Shown piece by piece: positions 42,441-55,305 of a stretch of 64,000 bases of DNA. Source of the stretch: Sphagnum magellanicum. Taxonomy: Eukaryota > Streptophyta > Sphagnopsida > Sphagnales > Sphagnaceae. How positions within the stretch are numbered: the first letter of the stretch is position 1; each line of letters starts with the position of its first letter. The stretch is from NCBI GenBank assembly GCA_021904315.1, contig CM038910.1, forward strand, positions 17,856,001 to 17,920,000, in the 5' to 3' direction. The notes under the pieces are model-generated. The model did no database searches, had not been told where the DNA came from, and worked only from the letters and a program-made list of their open reading frames with translations. Made by a program: the position numbers and the translations under genes.

Positions 42441-42727
42441 TTTTAATTATACTTGAAGCTTTACTCACATTCCATTCCCACATGAACTAACTCACTTTTT
42501 CTCACTTCTATAGGATGCTTATCCCTTTGGCACTAGTTCCAAATCCTTTGACAAATTCATATGATTTGTTTTTGTTTGCATATGGATTTGTCCACATTGT
42601 ACACATAGTTAATGGACAAGGGTGGATGTGTAAAATATATAATATAGGTCATAGTTTGTGATACATCTTCCTTGCAGGCTTAATTAATTATATCATAGAT
42701 AGAAAACAACAAAATCTTTCTTTTGGG

Positions 42728-42830
42728 AAGTAAAGCTACTGGTAAGGATTTCAACCTTTTGTTGAGAGATCATGGGTTCAAAACAACTCTACTAACAGCA
42801 GAACATGTGAGTACCACAGAAAATATTTAA
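42728..42830 (+). mobile_element. possible tRNA-derived SINE
   Basis: AGCTACTGGTAAGG near 42734 resembles a polymerase III A box and GGGTTCA at 42774-42780 a B box, about 40 bases apart as in tRNA-headed SINEs. No tail or target duplication was settled. It could also be a chance match in a repeat-rich spacer. Confidence 0.3.
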
Positions 42831-42837
42831 TGTTTAG

Positions 42838-43102
42838 CTATGGAAAAATAGTATCTTCAAAAAAATCCTCTTTAAAAAAAAAGCCAAAATCCTTCAAGAT
42901 ATTATTATAACTCTTATAACTAATCTCAAGTTTCGACACAATCTTCCAAAATATCATCTTCCAAAATTCCTCATAATTAAAAAAAATTGACCTACTATTA
43001 TTATTATTTACCAAGGGGCCAAAATCCCTTGAGCTACTACTATACTCTATAATGAATCTAATAAGCACAATATCCTTCCGTTCATAGGCAAGGCCAACAA
43101 AG
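42838..43102 (-). repeat. copy A of a 300-bp repeat family, inverted
   Basis: This segment is the reverse complement of the repeats at 43372-43688 and 44272-44573. Shared stretches include GGATATTGTG, TTCATTATAGAGTATAGTAG, GAAACTTGAGATTAGTTAT and ATAATATCTTGAAGGATTTT. Together with copy B it forms an inverted pair around a loop of about 270 bases. Confidence 0.8.
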
Positions 43103-43236
43103 TTATTGCATATAATACATATATCTAGACCTTTTGGGTGGCATGTTGTTGTTTTTGTGAGGAGAGTTGACAACATGAAAAGATGTTGTCTCTCGAAGAA
43201 ATATCCCATGTAAACAACACCACATGGGGTTGGGGG

Positions 43237-43278
43237 GCGCGTGTGTGTGCGCACACACATGCCCACACACACACACAA
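43237..43278. repeat. alternating GT/GC/AC tract with Z-DNA potential
   Basis: GCGCGTGTGTGTGCGCACACAC is alternating purine-pyrimidine and nearly self-complementary. It is followed by a further (CA)n tract. It lies in the loop between inverted copies A and B. Confidence 0.7.
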
Positions 43279-43371
43279 TGTGTCATCAAGCATAGATTTT
43301 TCTAGATGTGGCCAAAGTTAACAAAACATTGCATGTGTTAATGTGTGACCTACCAAGGGCAAGAAGGATAT

Positions 43372-43688
43372 TGTGTTTAGATTCATTATAGAGTTATAGT
43401 AGCTTAAGGGATTATTATTATTGTCCCTAGACAATAATAATAGGTCTATTTTTTTTTTAATATGAGGATTTTTTGAATCATGATATTTTTGGCTTGTGTT
43501 GAAACTTGAGATTAGTTATTATATAGAGTTATTATTAATAATATCTTGAAGGATTTTTGGTTTCTTTTAGAGGATTTTTTTGAAGATTATAGTTTTTGCT
43601 ATGGTGAAATATTTGAGTTTCCATAATTCTTCTTTTTGCCTTAAGATACTTTTTAATGTAAATGGCAAGGCCACATTGTGACACACCC
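43372..43688 (+). repeat. copy B of the 300-bp repeat family
   Basis: This copy is direct relative to copy C (44272-44573) and inverted relative to copy A. It runs from GATATTGTGTTTAGATTCATT to TAAATGGCAAGGCCACATTGTG and ACACACCCCTT. No open frame is kept, so it is a non-coding, MITE-like or satellite-like module. Confidence 0.8.
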
Positions 43689-44271
43689 CTTGTTCCATAT
43701 GCCCCCACCACAAAGTCCCAAATCAAAATTGTAAAGAAATTGTGTCCCCCCCTCCAAATTTGCACTTCCATGACGAGGCTGCCACTTTCCACCTCACACA
43801 AGTGGATATTTTCTTCAATAGGGAATTCATCCTTTCCTTATTATCCATCCCTTATTGGTTCATCTCAACCTGATGCTACGTGGACATCCAGCCGTCAGAT
43901 CATCCTTTCCCAGGCCCATGTGGGTAGGGATGGATGGATGGATGGGTGGGTGGACGGTGAGGAGGTTTCCTATCTCCCATCCCAAATTGGACACGGTTTT
44001 GGTCCCAAATTAGGTTGGGCTTGGTATGAAAACCAAACATATGTCTAGTTTAGAAGGGTTTTTTATCATCAAAACCATGCAAAAAAATTATTCATTAACA
44101 CACCACGGATTCAAAAAATGTACAAAGGAATACAAAAAAAGGAAACAAGCCTCAGTCCCAAAAGGGAAAGTGTGCTAACTTGACGACCTTTTCAATTCTT
44201 CCTCTTTTTTTTCCTAATATCTTTGTACATTTTTCAAATCAAAAGATATGATGGCTTGTCTACCAAGGCAA

Positions 44272-44573
44272 GGATATTGTGTTCAAAATCATTATAGAGT
44301 ATAGTAGCTTAATGGATTTTTGCCCCTGGGTAGTAGGTCTATTTTTATACAAGGATTTTTGAAAGATGATATTTTTTGGCTTGTGTTGAAACTTGAGATA
44401 TTAATTATAGAGTTATAATAATATCTTGAAGGATTTTGGTTTCTTTTAAAGGACTTTTTTGAAGATTATATTTTTTGGATGGTGAAATATTTGGATTTCT
44501 ATAATTATTTTTTTTGGTCTTAAGATATTTTTAATGTAAATGGCAAGGCCACAGTATGACACACCCCTTTTTT
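44272..44573 (+). repeat. copy C of the 300-bp repeat family
   Basis: This is a diverged direct copy of 43372-43688, with the same order of blocks and the same end (AATGGCAAGGCCACAGTATG, ACACACCCCTT). Both direct copies follow a CTACCAAGG-like stretch, so the duplicated unit may start slightly earlier, near 43350 and 44260. Confidence 0.8.
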
Positions 44574-47013
44574 TAAACAATTTGCAAGGTTTTGTTATAG
44601 AAACACAACCCAAAGAATGGACCCATGGGAATGAGACCCAAAGCTGGAGGAACTTTACCACCTAATGACACACAACTTAGGTACCTTGTAGCACCATTTT
44701 ATTATTTAAGACCCTCAGGGAAGAAAAAGCAAAGGAGCTTCCCACTAGGAATCAAACTCAAAAAGAAACTCCTCTTTAACCTAGCATACTCAATTCTACC
44801 TTGTTAGATTAAATATTTAACTTGATGGTTTTTCAGTACTTTGATGGTAATCAATAATTAACTTGGAGCTTGAAGACTTAGTTGTTATGATCTATCCAAA
44901 TAGTCCAAAGCAAAAGACTCTTCAAGCATCACCAAACATTTCTAAATTGCTTAAATTTCTTAGGTAGGTCCTCACCAAAAAGGTATCAACCTATAGATAA
45001 TCCCATCCAAGGACAACAAAAAAAAAGGGGGGGATACATCCTAGCCTATTCATAATGGTTACTATGCATGTCTTGCTTGACTACACTCAACAAAATTGTG
45101 AGGAAGAGGTTTTTCAATGTGTAAATCACAACATTGTAGTATCAATGAATTAGTTAATCGTAGCCCTCCATGTGTTAACAACAATGGCCTTGGGATATAA
45201 GGACCATATGAACCCACTTTCTTTATTAGACCTTCATGATGTCCAAACTTTTTTCCAATCAAGTAGAAATGTTCTTGGGAGAACATCTTGCCACTTTTGT
45301 GCAATGGGTTTCAACAAGTTGTCTTGTGCCTTGACCAACTTTCTCCTCATTTGCATTGTAATATATTCAAAATTTAAACCCCTTTAATGACTTTGACAAC
45401 TTGGATTGGTCACCTATGCCCTATGAAAATTATGGTCTAAAGATCCACATTAGTCACCTCCATAAGCCTCTTTAAATGGCTTCCAACTATGAAAAATGGG
45501 ATATTTGGTATAATTGTTAAATTCTCAATCTTGGTATATTGTAAGCAAAACTCGTCACATGCTTAGAAAACAAAAGATTTTTCATCTTCTCCATCAAACA
45601 ACACAACCCACTCTTTAACTCTACACATAGATTCCCTTCTCTCCAAAAAATTTCCCCATTTGGTTTCTAAGCTCACCACCATCTTTGAATAGTTCACAAT
45701 TCCTACAAGTCTTAGTTTATATCTCTCCACAATCACATTTTTTTAAAATATATATTTTTTGATTTGATATTAATATTGAGAAAAAATATGACCCATATCA
45801 TAATGATAATAATTCTTTTGAGCATCAAGCCTTACATTATAATCAAATGTACAACTTTGTTTTTAACCATTATTACAAAGTTTGAAATGTTATAATCATT
45901 AATTACGTCTAAAATCATAATTAACAACATCCAATATATGATTCAGTAATGTACACCTTAAATGATCAACACATGTGACCTTTCTTGTGAAATGTGTTGA
46001 AGCTCACAATAAATTTGAAAGCATTTGACGAAAGTTTGAATAATTTAAAACACATTCAATTTTAAACATGTTAAAAAATATTGTGTCAACAAATGTTTTT
46101 GTGTATAAAAAATATTCTAATGACATATTGAAATGATTTCAAATTCATGATATTTTAACTTCTTGGGTAGACAAATATAGTTGAAAAATAAGGATAATTT
46201 CATTATATATATATATAAAATGCAAGTATATATTTTCATTACAATCTACAAGTGTTTTGACTATTTTTAGAGTAACACAACATTTTGTTTCATTTGTTGG
46301 AACATTTGAATCCAATGATTCCTATAAAAGGAAAACATTTTCCAATATATAATGAAGAAATAAGAAAACAATTTGACCTAAATGAATGATTTCCATCAAA
46401 ATTAGTTGAAATACATATTCAAGTGTTTTTGCATATATCTTATAATCACATTAAGCAAGGTTATAGGTCTCCAATCAAATAAATCATCCACCTCCCTTAC
46501 CTTATGTATCAAGGTAATAAGATGGTGTCGTTGGGAAGTGACCCTCTTTATATTAATGTTTGGATCTTGTTAAAATAATTATCTCTTGTTACTTCCCAAT
46601 ACATTGTGAAAAAATTCATGACAACCTTGTTGTGAATTGGTGCCTTGTTTCATACCATTCTCTTGGCCACTCACGTGAATTCATCTTTTGTGATTGGGGT
46701 TGTGAATTTGTCATTCATAGGACTCTAGAACTTTTAAGATAAAAAATTCAAAATCTTTTTCTTTAATGCCTTGTCCCCTTGAGATTCCTCTTTTAAATCA
46801 TATAAGTCCTAGTAGAAATTAGAGTAGACTTGATTGAATTCTTCAAGGTGTGTGGATAAAGAACTATCCTACTTGGGTAATAGTAAAAGATTTTGGTCTT
46901 TCATGGATTTGAGCAAAAAAATCTTTCCATCCATGATAGTAGGAGGTAATGCATATTTAGATTCTCAACCCACACAATAAAGGTGGACATAATCTAGAAA
47001 AGAGGGGGAATAA

Positions 47014-48164
47014 TGTTAAGGAGTTTAAATTTCTAGACTAGTTAGTTCCATGAGCCTCTTAGTAACTAATAGTTACTAGTGATAAACTTACCATCCTTTA
47101 CCCAAAGGGTGAAGCTAACCAATGGGATTAGGTAACCTAAGTTAGTGAGTGGTTTGGGGGTAATCCACCCAACCATTTAGGAGATTTCTAAGAAGGGATT
47201 AGGATAAGGGCCTTATTTTCTAGGGGTCAATGTGGGCCTTGTGTGGTTTGTGGGGAAGAAGGATTAAAGGAAATGTTAGGAGATTTCTAAAGGATTCAAC
47301 ACTTTTATAGTGGGACGTTGGAATGAAGGACTTTCATGGAAAGGTGTGTGAGGAATGGAAAAATGTGTATGTACTTGGTGTGTGATTTTAATGGAAAATG
47401 GTTGAAAGACTTAAACCTCTTGTGTTGTATTTATATTCTATTAGAAAGTGTGGAAAATAAAGTAATTGATATTGTACAAGTAGGATGTTGCACGTTTTGA
47501 GATGGTATTTCTGTGTTTCTTTTAGGATAGAGAATAACAAGACATACCACTTGGTAGCCTTTGGAACATTAAGTTACTAGTTGTCACATGAGAGTAACAA
47601 CCAATTTTTGATGGTGGAAAGTAGGGGGGGAAAGACTAGTAAATAGCTACTTGCAAACTAAAAGGTATTGTTGTAGGCGGTAGACATGTGCTATGAAGGA
47701 AGGTTGTAGTCAATAGAGAGTAAAAGGGGGACCTCTTGAGGTGTTGCAAACAGCAAGCAGAACCATTAAAAGACCTTCAAGCATGGGAGAGGAGGGACAA
47801 TAGTGGTAGAAGGTTTGTAGACCCCACTTGGCAACATCCGGGGGTGTTGAAGGTGTTCCAAAGCAAGGGAAAGTAATTATTCTCAGGTTTTGATCATTTC
47901 TCATGTTACTTTTCTTTACTTTTTATCCATACCCCTTGGATTAAACTACTTACAAAAAGGTAGCTCTATTTTTGGACAATAGACCTTTACTTTCCTCATT
48001 CATCTTTGTATGACTTCTTACTTTCTACTTGAATAATTGTAATAAAGTTAAGTAGAGACAATAAAATAAAAAAATTATCGAGTGATAAGGTGTCAACCTT
48101 GTCCCTTTGGTCTTACCTTGTAATTGATGATAATGATTGAGGGCTGCAATTTCACCCCTTAACA
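47014..48164. mobile_element. possible solo LTR fossil
   Basis: TGTTAAGG at the left and CCTTAACA at the right form the 8-bp inverted ends (TG...CA) typical of a long terminal repeat, about 1150 bases apart. The interior is non-coding. No target duplication was found and no internal retroelement region adjoins, so if real it is an old solo LTR. The family is unknown. Confidence 0.25.
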
Positions 48165-48652
48165 CCTTTGTTCATAACACCCATTTGTAATTTAGAAAAA
48201 ACTTATTACATGTAAAGGATTTATCAACATAAAGGTCCACCATGTTGAAATCTCCATGGAAACATCACCTATAATCTCATGGTAGGTTGTGAAAGATCTC
48301 ATTCCATAAAACAAAACTCTCCTTAGGATCATTAAGCACATAATCATTCAAATATCCTATATCTCCATTAAGAATGTTAGTAAACCAAAACTACAAATTT
48401 ATTTTTTCCATGAAACAACATGAGTATTTGATTAAATTATTCCATTTTTCATGTAGGAAAATGTGATCTTCCCTTTCTAGCTCCATTTTCATTTGCTTCA
48501 TGGTTGTACCCATTTTCAACCTATTTGATCAATCCTTTGGCTTTTAACCAAAACGTAAACATTAGTTCTTTGAAACCTATTTCTTTTTAATATATTTATT
48601 GAATCATCAAAATGTTTATTGTGGGTTTGCATTGCCTAACATTATTCCTTAT

Positions 48653-50346
48653 TGTTAAGGCTAGATAGTAGTTAAGAATTATTGTAATAACATGTAGCTA
48701 AAAATTACTTGGGGTAATAAAGTTGGTTTTATTTAACCTCCCTCGATTTGGGAGGAACTACTAAAGTAGTTAAAAAAATAGAATAGGAAAGGGAAATTGG
48801 GAGTTAATTTGGGATCTAGCCTAGTGTTAACCACAATTTATTACATAGTGATGGTTGGTTATTTGAGGAAAACAGTAGGGAGTGCAAAGGGGGGAAAAAT
48901 GAATAGGTTTATGAAGTATGTGTACTGTATGTGTGTGTGCGAATGGTAAGGAAAGCAGCAGTAGTAAACCTTGGAATGTCTATAGCAAAGTAGTTCAGGA
49001 TGTATAATGATGTAGTGTGTGTGAAGTTTGAGAATAAAAGTGAGTGGTGTGCATTGGTTTGAACCTAAAGGCATTTTTCTTCTTCTTTTTGTGTATTCAC
49101 AATTTTGTTGCATGATTTTCATACTTCCCAAAATGTTTAAATAGTTGTAATAAATGTATCAAACTACCCCAAGCATATTTCTTCCTATTTCATTTTTTTT
49201 GTATTGTTGAAATTAGGATAATAAATCATCTATCATCTTTACAATTACAATAATGCGTGTATCTTAAAACCTAGGATCCACATGTAAATCAATGAATTGC
49301 CATAACTTTAAAAAGAGCTAGAACTTTCAAATTACCCCCAATAAAGTTATAAGTTGTTTTTTAAACATTTTTGTTGTTGATTGGGATTCTATTGGGTCCT
49401 TGGAAATGTGGCTTTTCCACTTAAATTAAGGATTACATGAAGTTCATTGGGATCCTTTTACATTGTACATCATTGGGTTAGGAATTGGGCCATTTAATTT
49501 TTTTTCCTCCAACACCCACCACTTTCATAATCCCTTTAGTTTCATGCATTCAATTATTGTCATCAACACAATTTTGGCTTTTTAATTCTTGGGAATAAGT
49601 CATGTTGATTACACTTGTTATGTGAAACATATATCCCCTATTCATTGGAAATGTTGTTTGACATTGAATGACTTTTTTGCATGTGGCAATGCATAGGTTA
49701 GGGGGTAGCTCAAATGTCATGGACAATAAATTACAAGGGAAACTTTTAGAAGATTCACAAAATCTTTTTAAAATATTCTTAAAAGTTTTCAAAAAGACCA
49801 GTAAGGAATAAACTCGAAGGTTTTCAAAAGTTTCCAAAAAGATCCATACAAAATATGTTTGGAAATTTTTAGAAAGATCCTTGAGGAATTAATTTGAAAT
49901 TTTCAAAAAAAATTCTAAAAGATCCATGAAAAATATGCTTAATTTTTTAAAAAAGATATAAAATTAACATAATGTTTAGAAATTTTTAAAAGATGTGAAT
50001 TCTTGTAAAATAATAATTCGTGGAACTTTTTTAAAATGTGATTGATAGAAGTTTCTAGAAGTTTAGATAATATAAACTTATTAAAAACATAGTTTGCAAA
50101 AAAATTTAAAAAGCTAATGACTTTTTAAAAGCTTCCATTGAATAATATAAAAAAGGTCCAAAGGGCACCACCCCTTAATGTTGCTAATGTAAGTTATTAC
50201 CTTTGTATTTTTAATTCATTTCATGTTTAGTTTGTATCATGTTTTGTTCAAACAATAAAACCATCTAGTTTTTGTTCATTGTCAAATTTTTTGGTTGTTA
50301 AGTTTTTTAGTCTTCTCCAAGTTGTGTCTTTGTCTAGTCCTTAACA
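48653..50346. mobile_element. possible second LTR-like fossil with the same end motif
   Basis: TGTTAAGG recurs at 48653, and CCTTAACA next occurs at 50339-50346. The left part resembles the style of the 47014 element, but the length (about 1.7 kb) and the right end are uncertain. Old and non-coding. Confidence 0.15.
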
Positions 50347-53300
50347 ATAAGGTCCAATTGTTAACATCCACAAAAACCTCATCCTCCAAACGTGTTAATT
50401 GTCCACCCCAATATCCAACAAGATTTGCTCATGGGTGGAAGCACAGTAAGCCCCCCCAAAATTGTAATCACACGTATAATCTTTTTGCAATTAAATGTTT
50501 TGGTAATGTATGGACATCACATCTTGGAGTATTTTGGTTTGTTTTAAGTATATTTGATTAGCTTTAGATTTCATATAATCAATTATTTTGAAAAAATCAA
50601 CAAACATTGAAAATTTTGAATGTTTGGAGTATATTCATGACAAATTAATATTTGTCACAAAGTTTGAAATTTAAATATATATACTTCAAAACTAAGGTTG
50701 TGGATGGAATTTTTGGGTGAATTTTTTTATGGTGTATGATATTGATATACATAAATTAAATCTAGGACAATTTAAAAATTTAAAGTTTTTGGATGAAATT
50801 TCATTCAAAAAATGTGTTTTTTTGCATTTGTTTAGTAATGAATGCATAATAATATTTTTTTTAAAGAAAAAACCACAACCATATAAAAAGGAGGAGATTT
50901 TATAAATGGTCATTGTGTTATTTTTTCAATTTTCTTTTGTTTGGTAATGTTTCATGAATCATAAACACGAAGCCCTATGGTCATTGAAAAACTATAAGTT
51001 ATACACTCTGTAATATACACTCTATGTATATTAATTTTATCCAATCCTCCTCATCTAATCATTGGATCAAAATTAATTTTGACTCAAAATGAACTTTGAA
51101 CTCAAAAATGTTGTGGAAATTTTTAAAGTTTTTTACTTGTGTTTAGGATAACCAAAGGATGCCATCAAGATTTTAGCTTATTGTGTACTATAATACTTGT
51201 TATACATCACCTTTTTTTAACAAAAGTGGCTCACCTTTAGTGTGTTTTCACCCTCATGCACTTTAAAATACAAGGACAAATGTCAAAACCTAATAATTTG
51301 TGATGACAAGGTTAGAATTAAATTCAACCAAGGAAACAAAGTTATAATTGTGTGATGAGGTGCAAATGAAATTACATTTTTAGCAAATGATTTTCTCCCA
51401 TCACCCATTTGATTAGGTGGGATTGATTGAACTAAAAATCAAGTTGGGTAATTGGTGATTATGGCATTAACTAAGCTTGTTCTTGTTGATTAATCTCCAT
51501 AAATGAAGAAGAATAGCCCCATAAATAAAAAACCAAGGATGGGGACCCATCCACAAGAAGTACAAGGTCAATAAAATCATGAGGACACAAATCATGGACA
51601 CTATAAATACACTATTAAATAAAGGATTGTAAATTTAAAAGGCCACCATTAATACATTAATAAATAGATTATTATAAACTAAAACCGACGTCTTTTGCCA
51701 AAAATTAGTTAGTGACAGAGGTGCACTTGTTATGATGTGCAAAAGAAATGAAAAATGTTCGTCAAACGTGGCAACACAAGGAATAATTGCAATGGCCTAT
51801 GCATGCTAAAAACTATGGACACATGTTGTCAATAGTAAGAAATAAACATAAGGGGAATTTAAAAAGACTACCAATGATGAACTATAGTGGCCTAAACACA
51901 AAAAATAAAAAATGAATCAAAATGAGAATGAAGAGAACCATGAGTTTTTATGGAAAATGGAATGAAATCATTTCCTACTATGCTTTCCACATATGATCAT
52001 GTCCTCTCTTGAGCGGTGATTATCGTTCCATGTGTTGTTGTGGATGGTGCACATTGTACCATATCCTGACGATTTGGATTAAAAATGACATTAACACTTG
52101 AGAATGATTTTTGGTGATAAGCATATTAATTTATCTTTTCATGTGGAAGGGGAAAAGGTGGGAAACCTTTCTTTGACGTATGTGTGTTCCATTTTCCAAA
52201 ACAATAGTTGCGATAATGTTTTAGAAGGTATCATAGGATGTAATACACTAATTCCTACATGGGCATTGAAGCAAATGAATACCCAAATCATCAATGGTAT
52301 GTTCACACTAACAATGTGAAAGATGTGCAACTATAGGATGTGGCATGCCAAAGCATGTATGTAACACTATAAGGATGTGAATTGAAGACAAACAAAATGC
52401 AAGTGTAGTAGAACGAAGTATTCACCAAATGGCCACTATGGGACTTGCACAAGATTGGAAACATGCTCATGTGGCATCATAGGGAACATCAACTAAAAAA
52501 TCTTATTCATGTAGTCAATTTGTCAAAGAAACATGTTAGTGAGGATATGACTATACCACAAGATTCTAAAAAGGGGGGACGTGAAAATGGACAATTTGAA
52601 ATAAAAATGTTTGGGTATCTTGTAGTGTCAACAAGAAGGGAAAAATGTTTGTTTACATATGTGCCATGACATCAAGAATAATAAAATGACCATCTTGTTA
52701 TAAACAAATGATCAAGAATGATCAAAGCCCAACATCCCAAGGAGGCGAGGGCAACAAGTTGAACCACTAAAGGAAGGTCAAGCACCTCCCTCAAGAAGCA
52801 GGTAAAATGATTTATCAACAAGCCAAATGAACCATTGTTATGCCAAAAGATCCCAACCCAATAACTTTTCCAACGTAACCATGGTATGTGAATCAAACTT
52901 GGCATAATGTTACAAGATACCTATAAATGAGAAAATGATAAATAGTAAATAGCATGGTCATTGGGCATATCAAAACAAAAGCATTGCATAGGTTACATGT
53001 GGATCTACAAACATAGGAGGCTAGCTATGGTGTTGAAGTCCTCTTAAAATGCCTATGCAACGAAGGACTTCACAAATGGCATAAAACCGATTGGTGCATT
53101 TAGAATATAAAAACTTGTGTTGGGTATAAAAAAACATGGAAGAAGTGAAATGGATAGGTCTAATATTTGTGGACACCAAACTACACATTTTGCTAATTGA
53201 ATGGAAAGTCTTAATGTTACAAACTTTGACTATAACCATAAAAATGTGAGTATTGCATTTGAGATAGGACCAACAATATGCATATCATTGACAAGTAAGA

Positions 53301-55010
53301 AAAAATCACAAGTAGGGCAAGCTAATGTAATAGGGTGAAAAACACAAAAATGTGCTAAATTGAATAATGTTTCACCCAAAGGATCCCCTTGTCGTGTACT
53401 AAACTTGAAAAAAACAACTATGAAATCCCTATGTTGAAAAGCCTACAAGAAATGTAATGGGGATGGGCTTGCATAAAATTGTTAAACAAATGGGGAAAAC
53501 ATATTCAAGGTATCAATAAAAATCATAACTCTTGAAAAATGATTGTTCATGATACAAAATTGAAAGCATTATAAATGTCCATTTGTAATACCACCCAATT
53601 TGGATGCAAATGCAACATAACGTGAACCTCATAGACCACCATTTCACACCCACCTTGTGTTGTCACACTAAATTGGTGAAGATTAAAATGTTTCACAAAT
53701 GTATCCTTCATCTAAATGGCAAATGTGCAAGTGACCAATCGATAGGTCACCTTTCCAATCACAATAGGTCGAATGTTATCAATTTACTTTTACAAAACTA
53801 GTAGTTGTAATACCAAAAGAAAACACAATACAAATGGGGGAACATGACCATAAGCAATGTGCCCACATACCTCAAAAATCAAAGGCACTCACAAAGTCAT
53901 ATGGGATAAAACAATCTTACATAAAAACTCATACACCATACCTAAAGGATCATTAGATGAAAAATGTAGTGAACATGCCAAAACAAAAATAAATGCCTCT
54001 CGATCTAAATCACATTTGTCTTTGGATTGGAATCATTGACAAAGGGGGGAGGTCGACATTTGTTGATAGGTGAAGAAGACAAAAAACTCTCATGGTTTCA
54101 TTGAATTGGACCATTGATATGCTTAAAACTCTTGCACACACCATTCCCGCACACTCTCTTACATATGCAAATGCCCTATGCGTGATGCAATCATGCCAAA
54201 AAAAATGAAGAAGGATCTAAAACCATTTTGAAAAGTCTCCAAGAAACTAAAGCCTCTACTCTAATCATGGAGGAAGTTGAATCTTGGGAATGTCCTCTCT
54301 ATCTTCACTCACATGTGTGGGTTGAAAGACTATATCTGATGACACCAAACAACAAGGGACTTATCCCTTGTGCTTTGTGTGCTAACCCAAGGTGCTAACC
54401 CATGGGTCTCCTTTTATCTCTCCAGCACCTTGGATTCTTCCTCTTCTTTTCTTTATAGTTTGAAGTGAACCAGTGTTGGGTGGTTCTTGATGTTTGGGAA
54501 AAACCTCCCATTTCTGTTTATAAAATTTTAAAAATCAGTTGTGGTTCAACCAAAGAAAAGTAACCTAGAATTTGCTCTGGGTTCAGTTCTCACCTCTCCC
54601 CACCCCCCAAGAAAAAAATGGTTCCAGTCTGGTTCTAAATATCAGACCCAGTTCTAGGTGTCCTGGACCAAAACTGGTAGCTAACTGCTGGTTAGTCCCC
54701 TGTTCTAGTCCTTTTTCTTCAAAAAAAAACTTGATTTTAGTTTCAGTTCAGTTCTGGTTATGAACTTTTAAATAAGCAGCAAAGAACCATCACTTTTATA
54801 AATGGACATTTGACCAGTTTTTTTGAATTTATGAAGCTTGTGATCATATATTAAAATCAGTTCTTCAAATGTTTTAGAACCGTGATCAAATATCAGAACT
54901 GGGTACTTGATTTTTTGAGAACCAGGGTGATATATAATTGAGAATCACCTTAAGAACTTTTGGGTATCCAGATCCATTTCTGATAACCACCCAACACTAG
55001 TTTTTTGCAC

Positions 55011-55305
55011 ATCCAATGGGACATAGTTGTGATGTGAATGTAATGATCTAGCCACTAAAGCCTTCCAAGCTAATCCACATTCTTTTAGCATCATATCCAA
55101 TGGGACATAGTCGTGATGTGAATGTAATGATCTAGCCACTAAAGCCTTCCAAGCTAATCCACATTCTTTTAGCATCATATCCAATGGGACATAGTCATGA
55201 CGTGAATGTAATGATCTAGCCACTAAATCCTTCCAAGCTAGTCCACATTTTTTTAGCATTATATGCAACGGGATATATGCGTGAATGTAATGATCTAGCC
55301 ACTAA
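55011..55305. repeat. 84-bp tandem repeat, about 3.5 copies
   Basis: Units begin at about 55011, 55095 and 55179, with a partial fourth from about 55263. The core reads GTGAATGTAATGATCTAGCC followed by ACTAAAGCCTTCCAAGC. The first two full copies differ at very few bases and the third is more diverged. Because 84 is a multiple of three, the minus strand stays open through the array (28-residue repeats, 54945-55268). That frame is a by-product and is not called a gene. Confidence 0.9.

Larger units (their letters stand above)
44580..54900. other. AT-rich spacer with unplaced repeat remnants
   Basis: No gene can be supported here. Open frames stay below about 95 codons and have no recognised motif. 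Only the two LTR-like remnants listed separately could be given boundaries. The part from 51900 to 54400 looks like decayed repeat by its mixed short frames, but no family could be named. Confidence 0.5.

Noticed and set aside
43662-44048. 128-codon plus frame
   Set aside because: It begins inside repeat copy B and runs through a GGAT/GGGT simple tract. No homologous look.
54945-55268. 107-codon minus frame with 28-residue repeats
   Set aside because: It is explained by the 84-bp tandem array, with no start-region or flanking coding signal.
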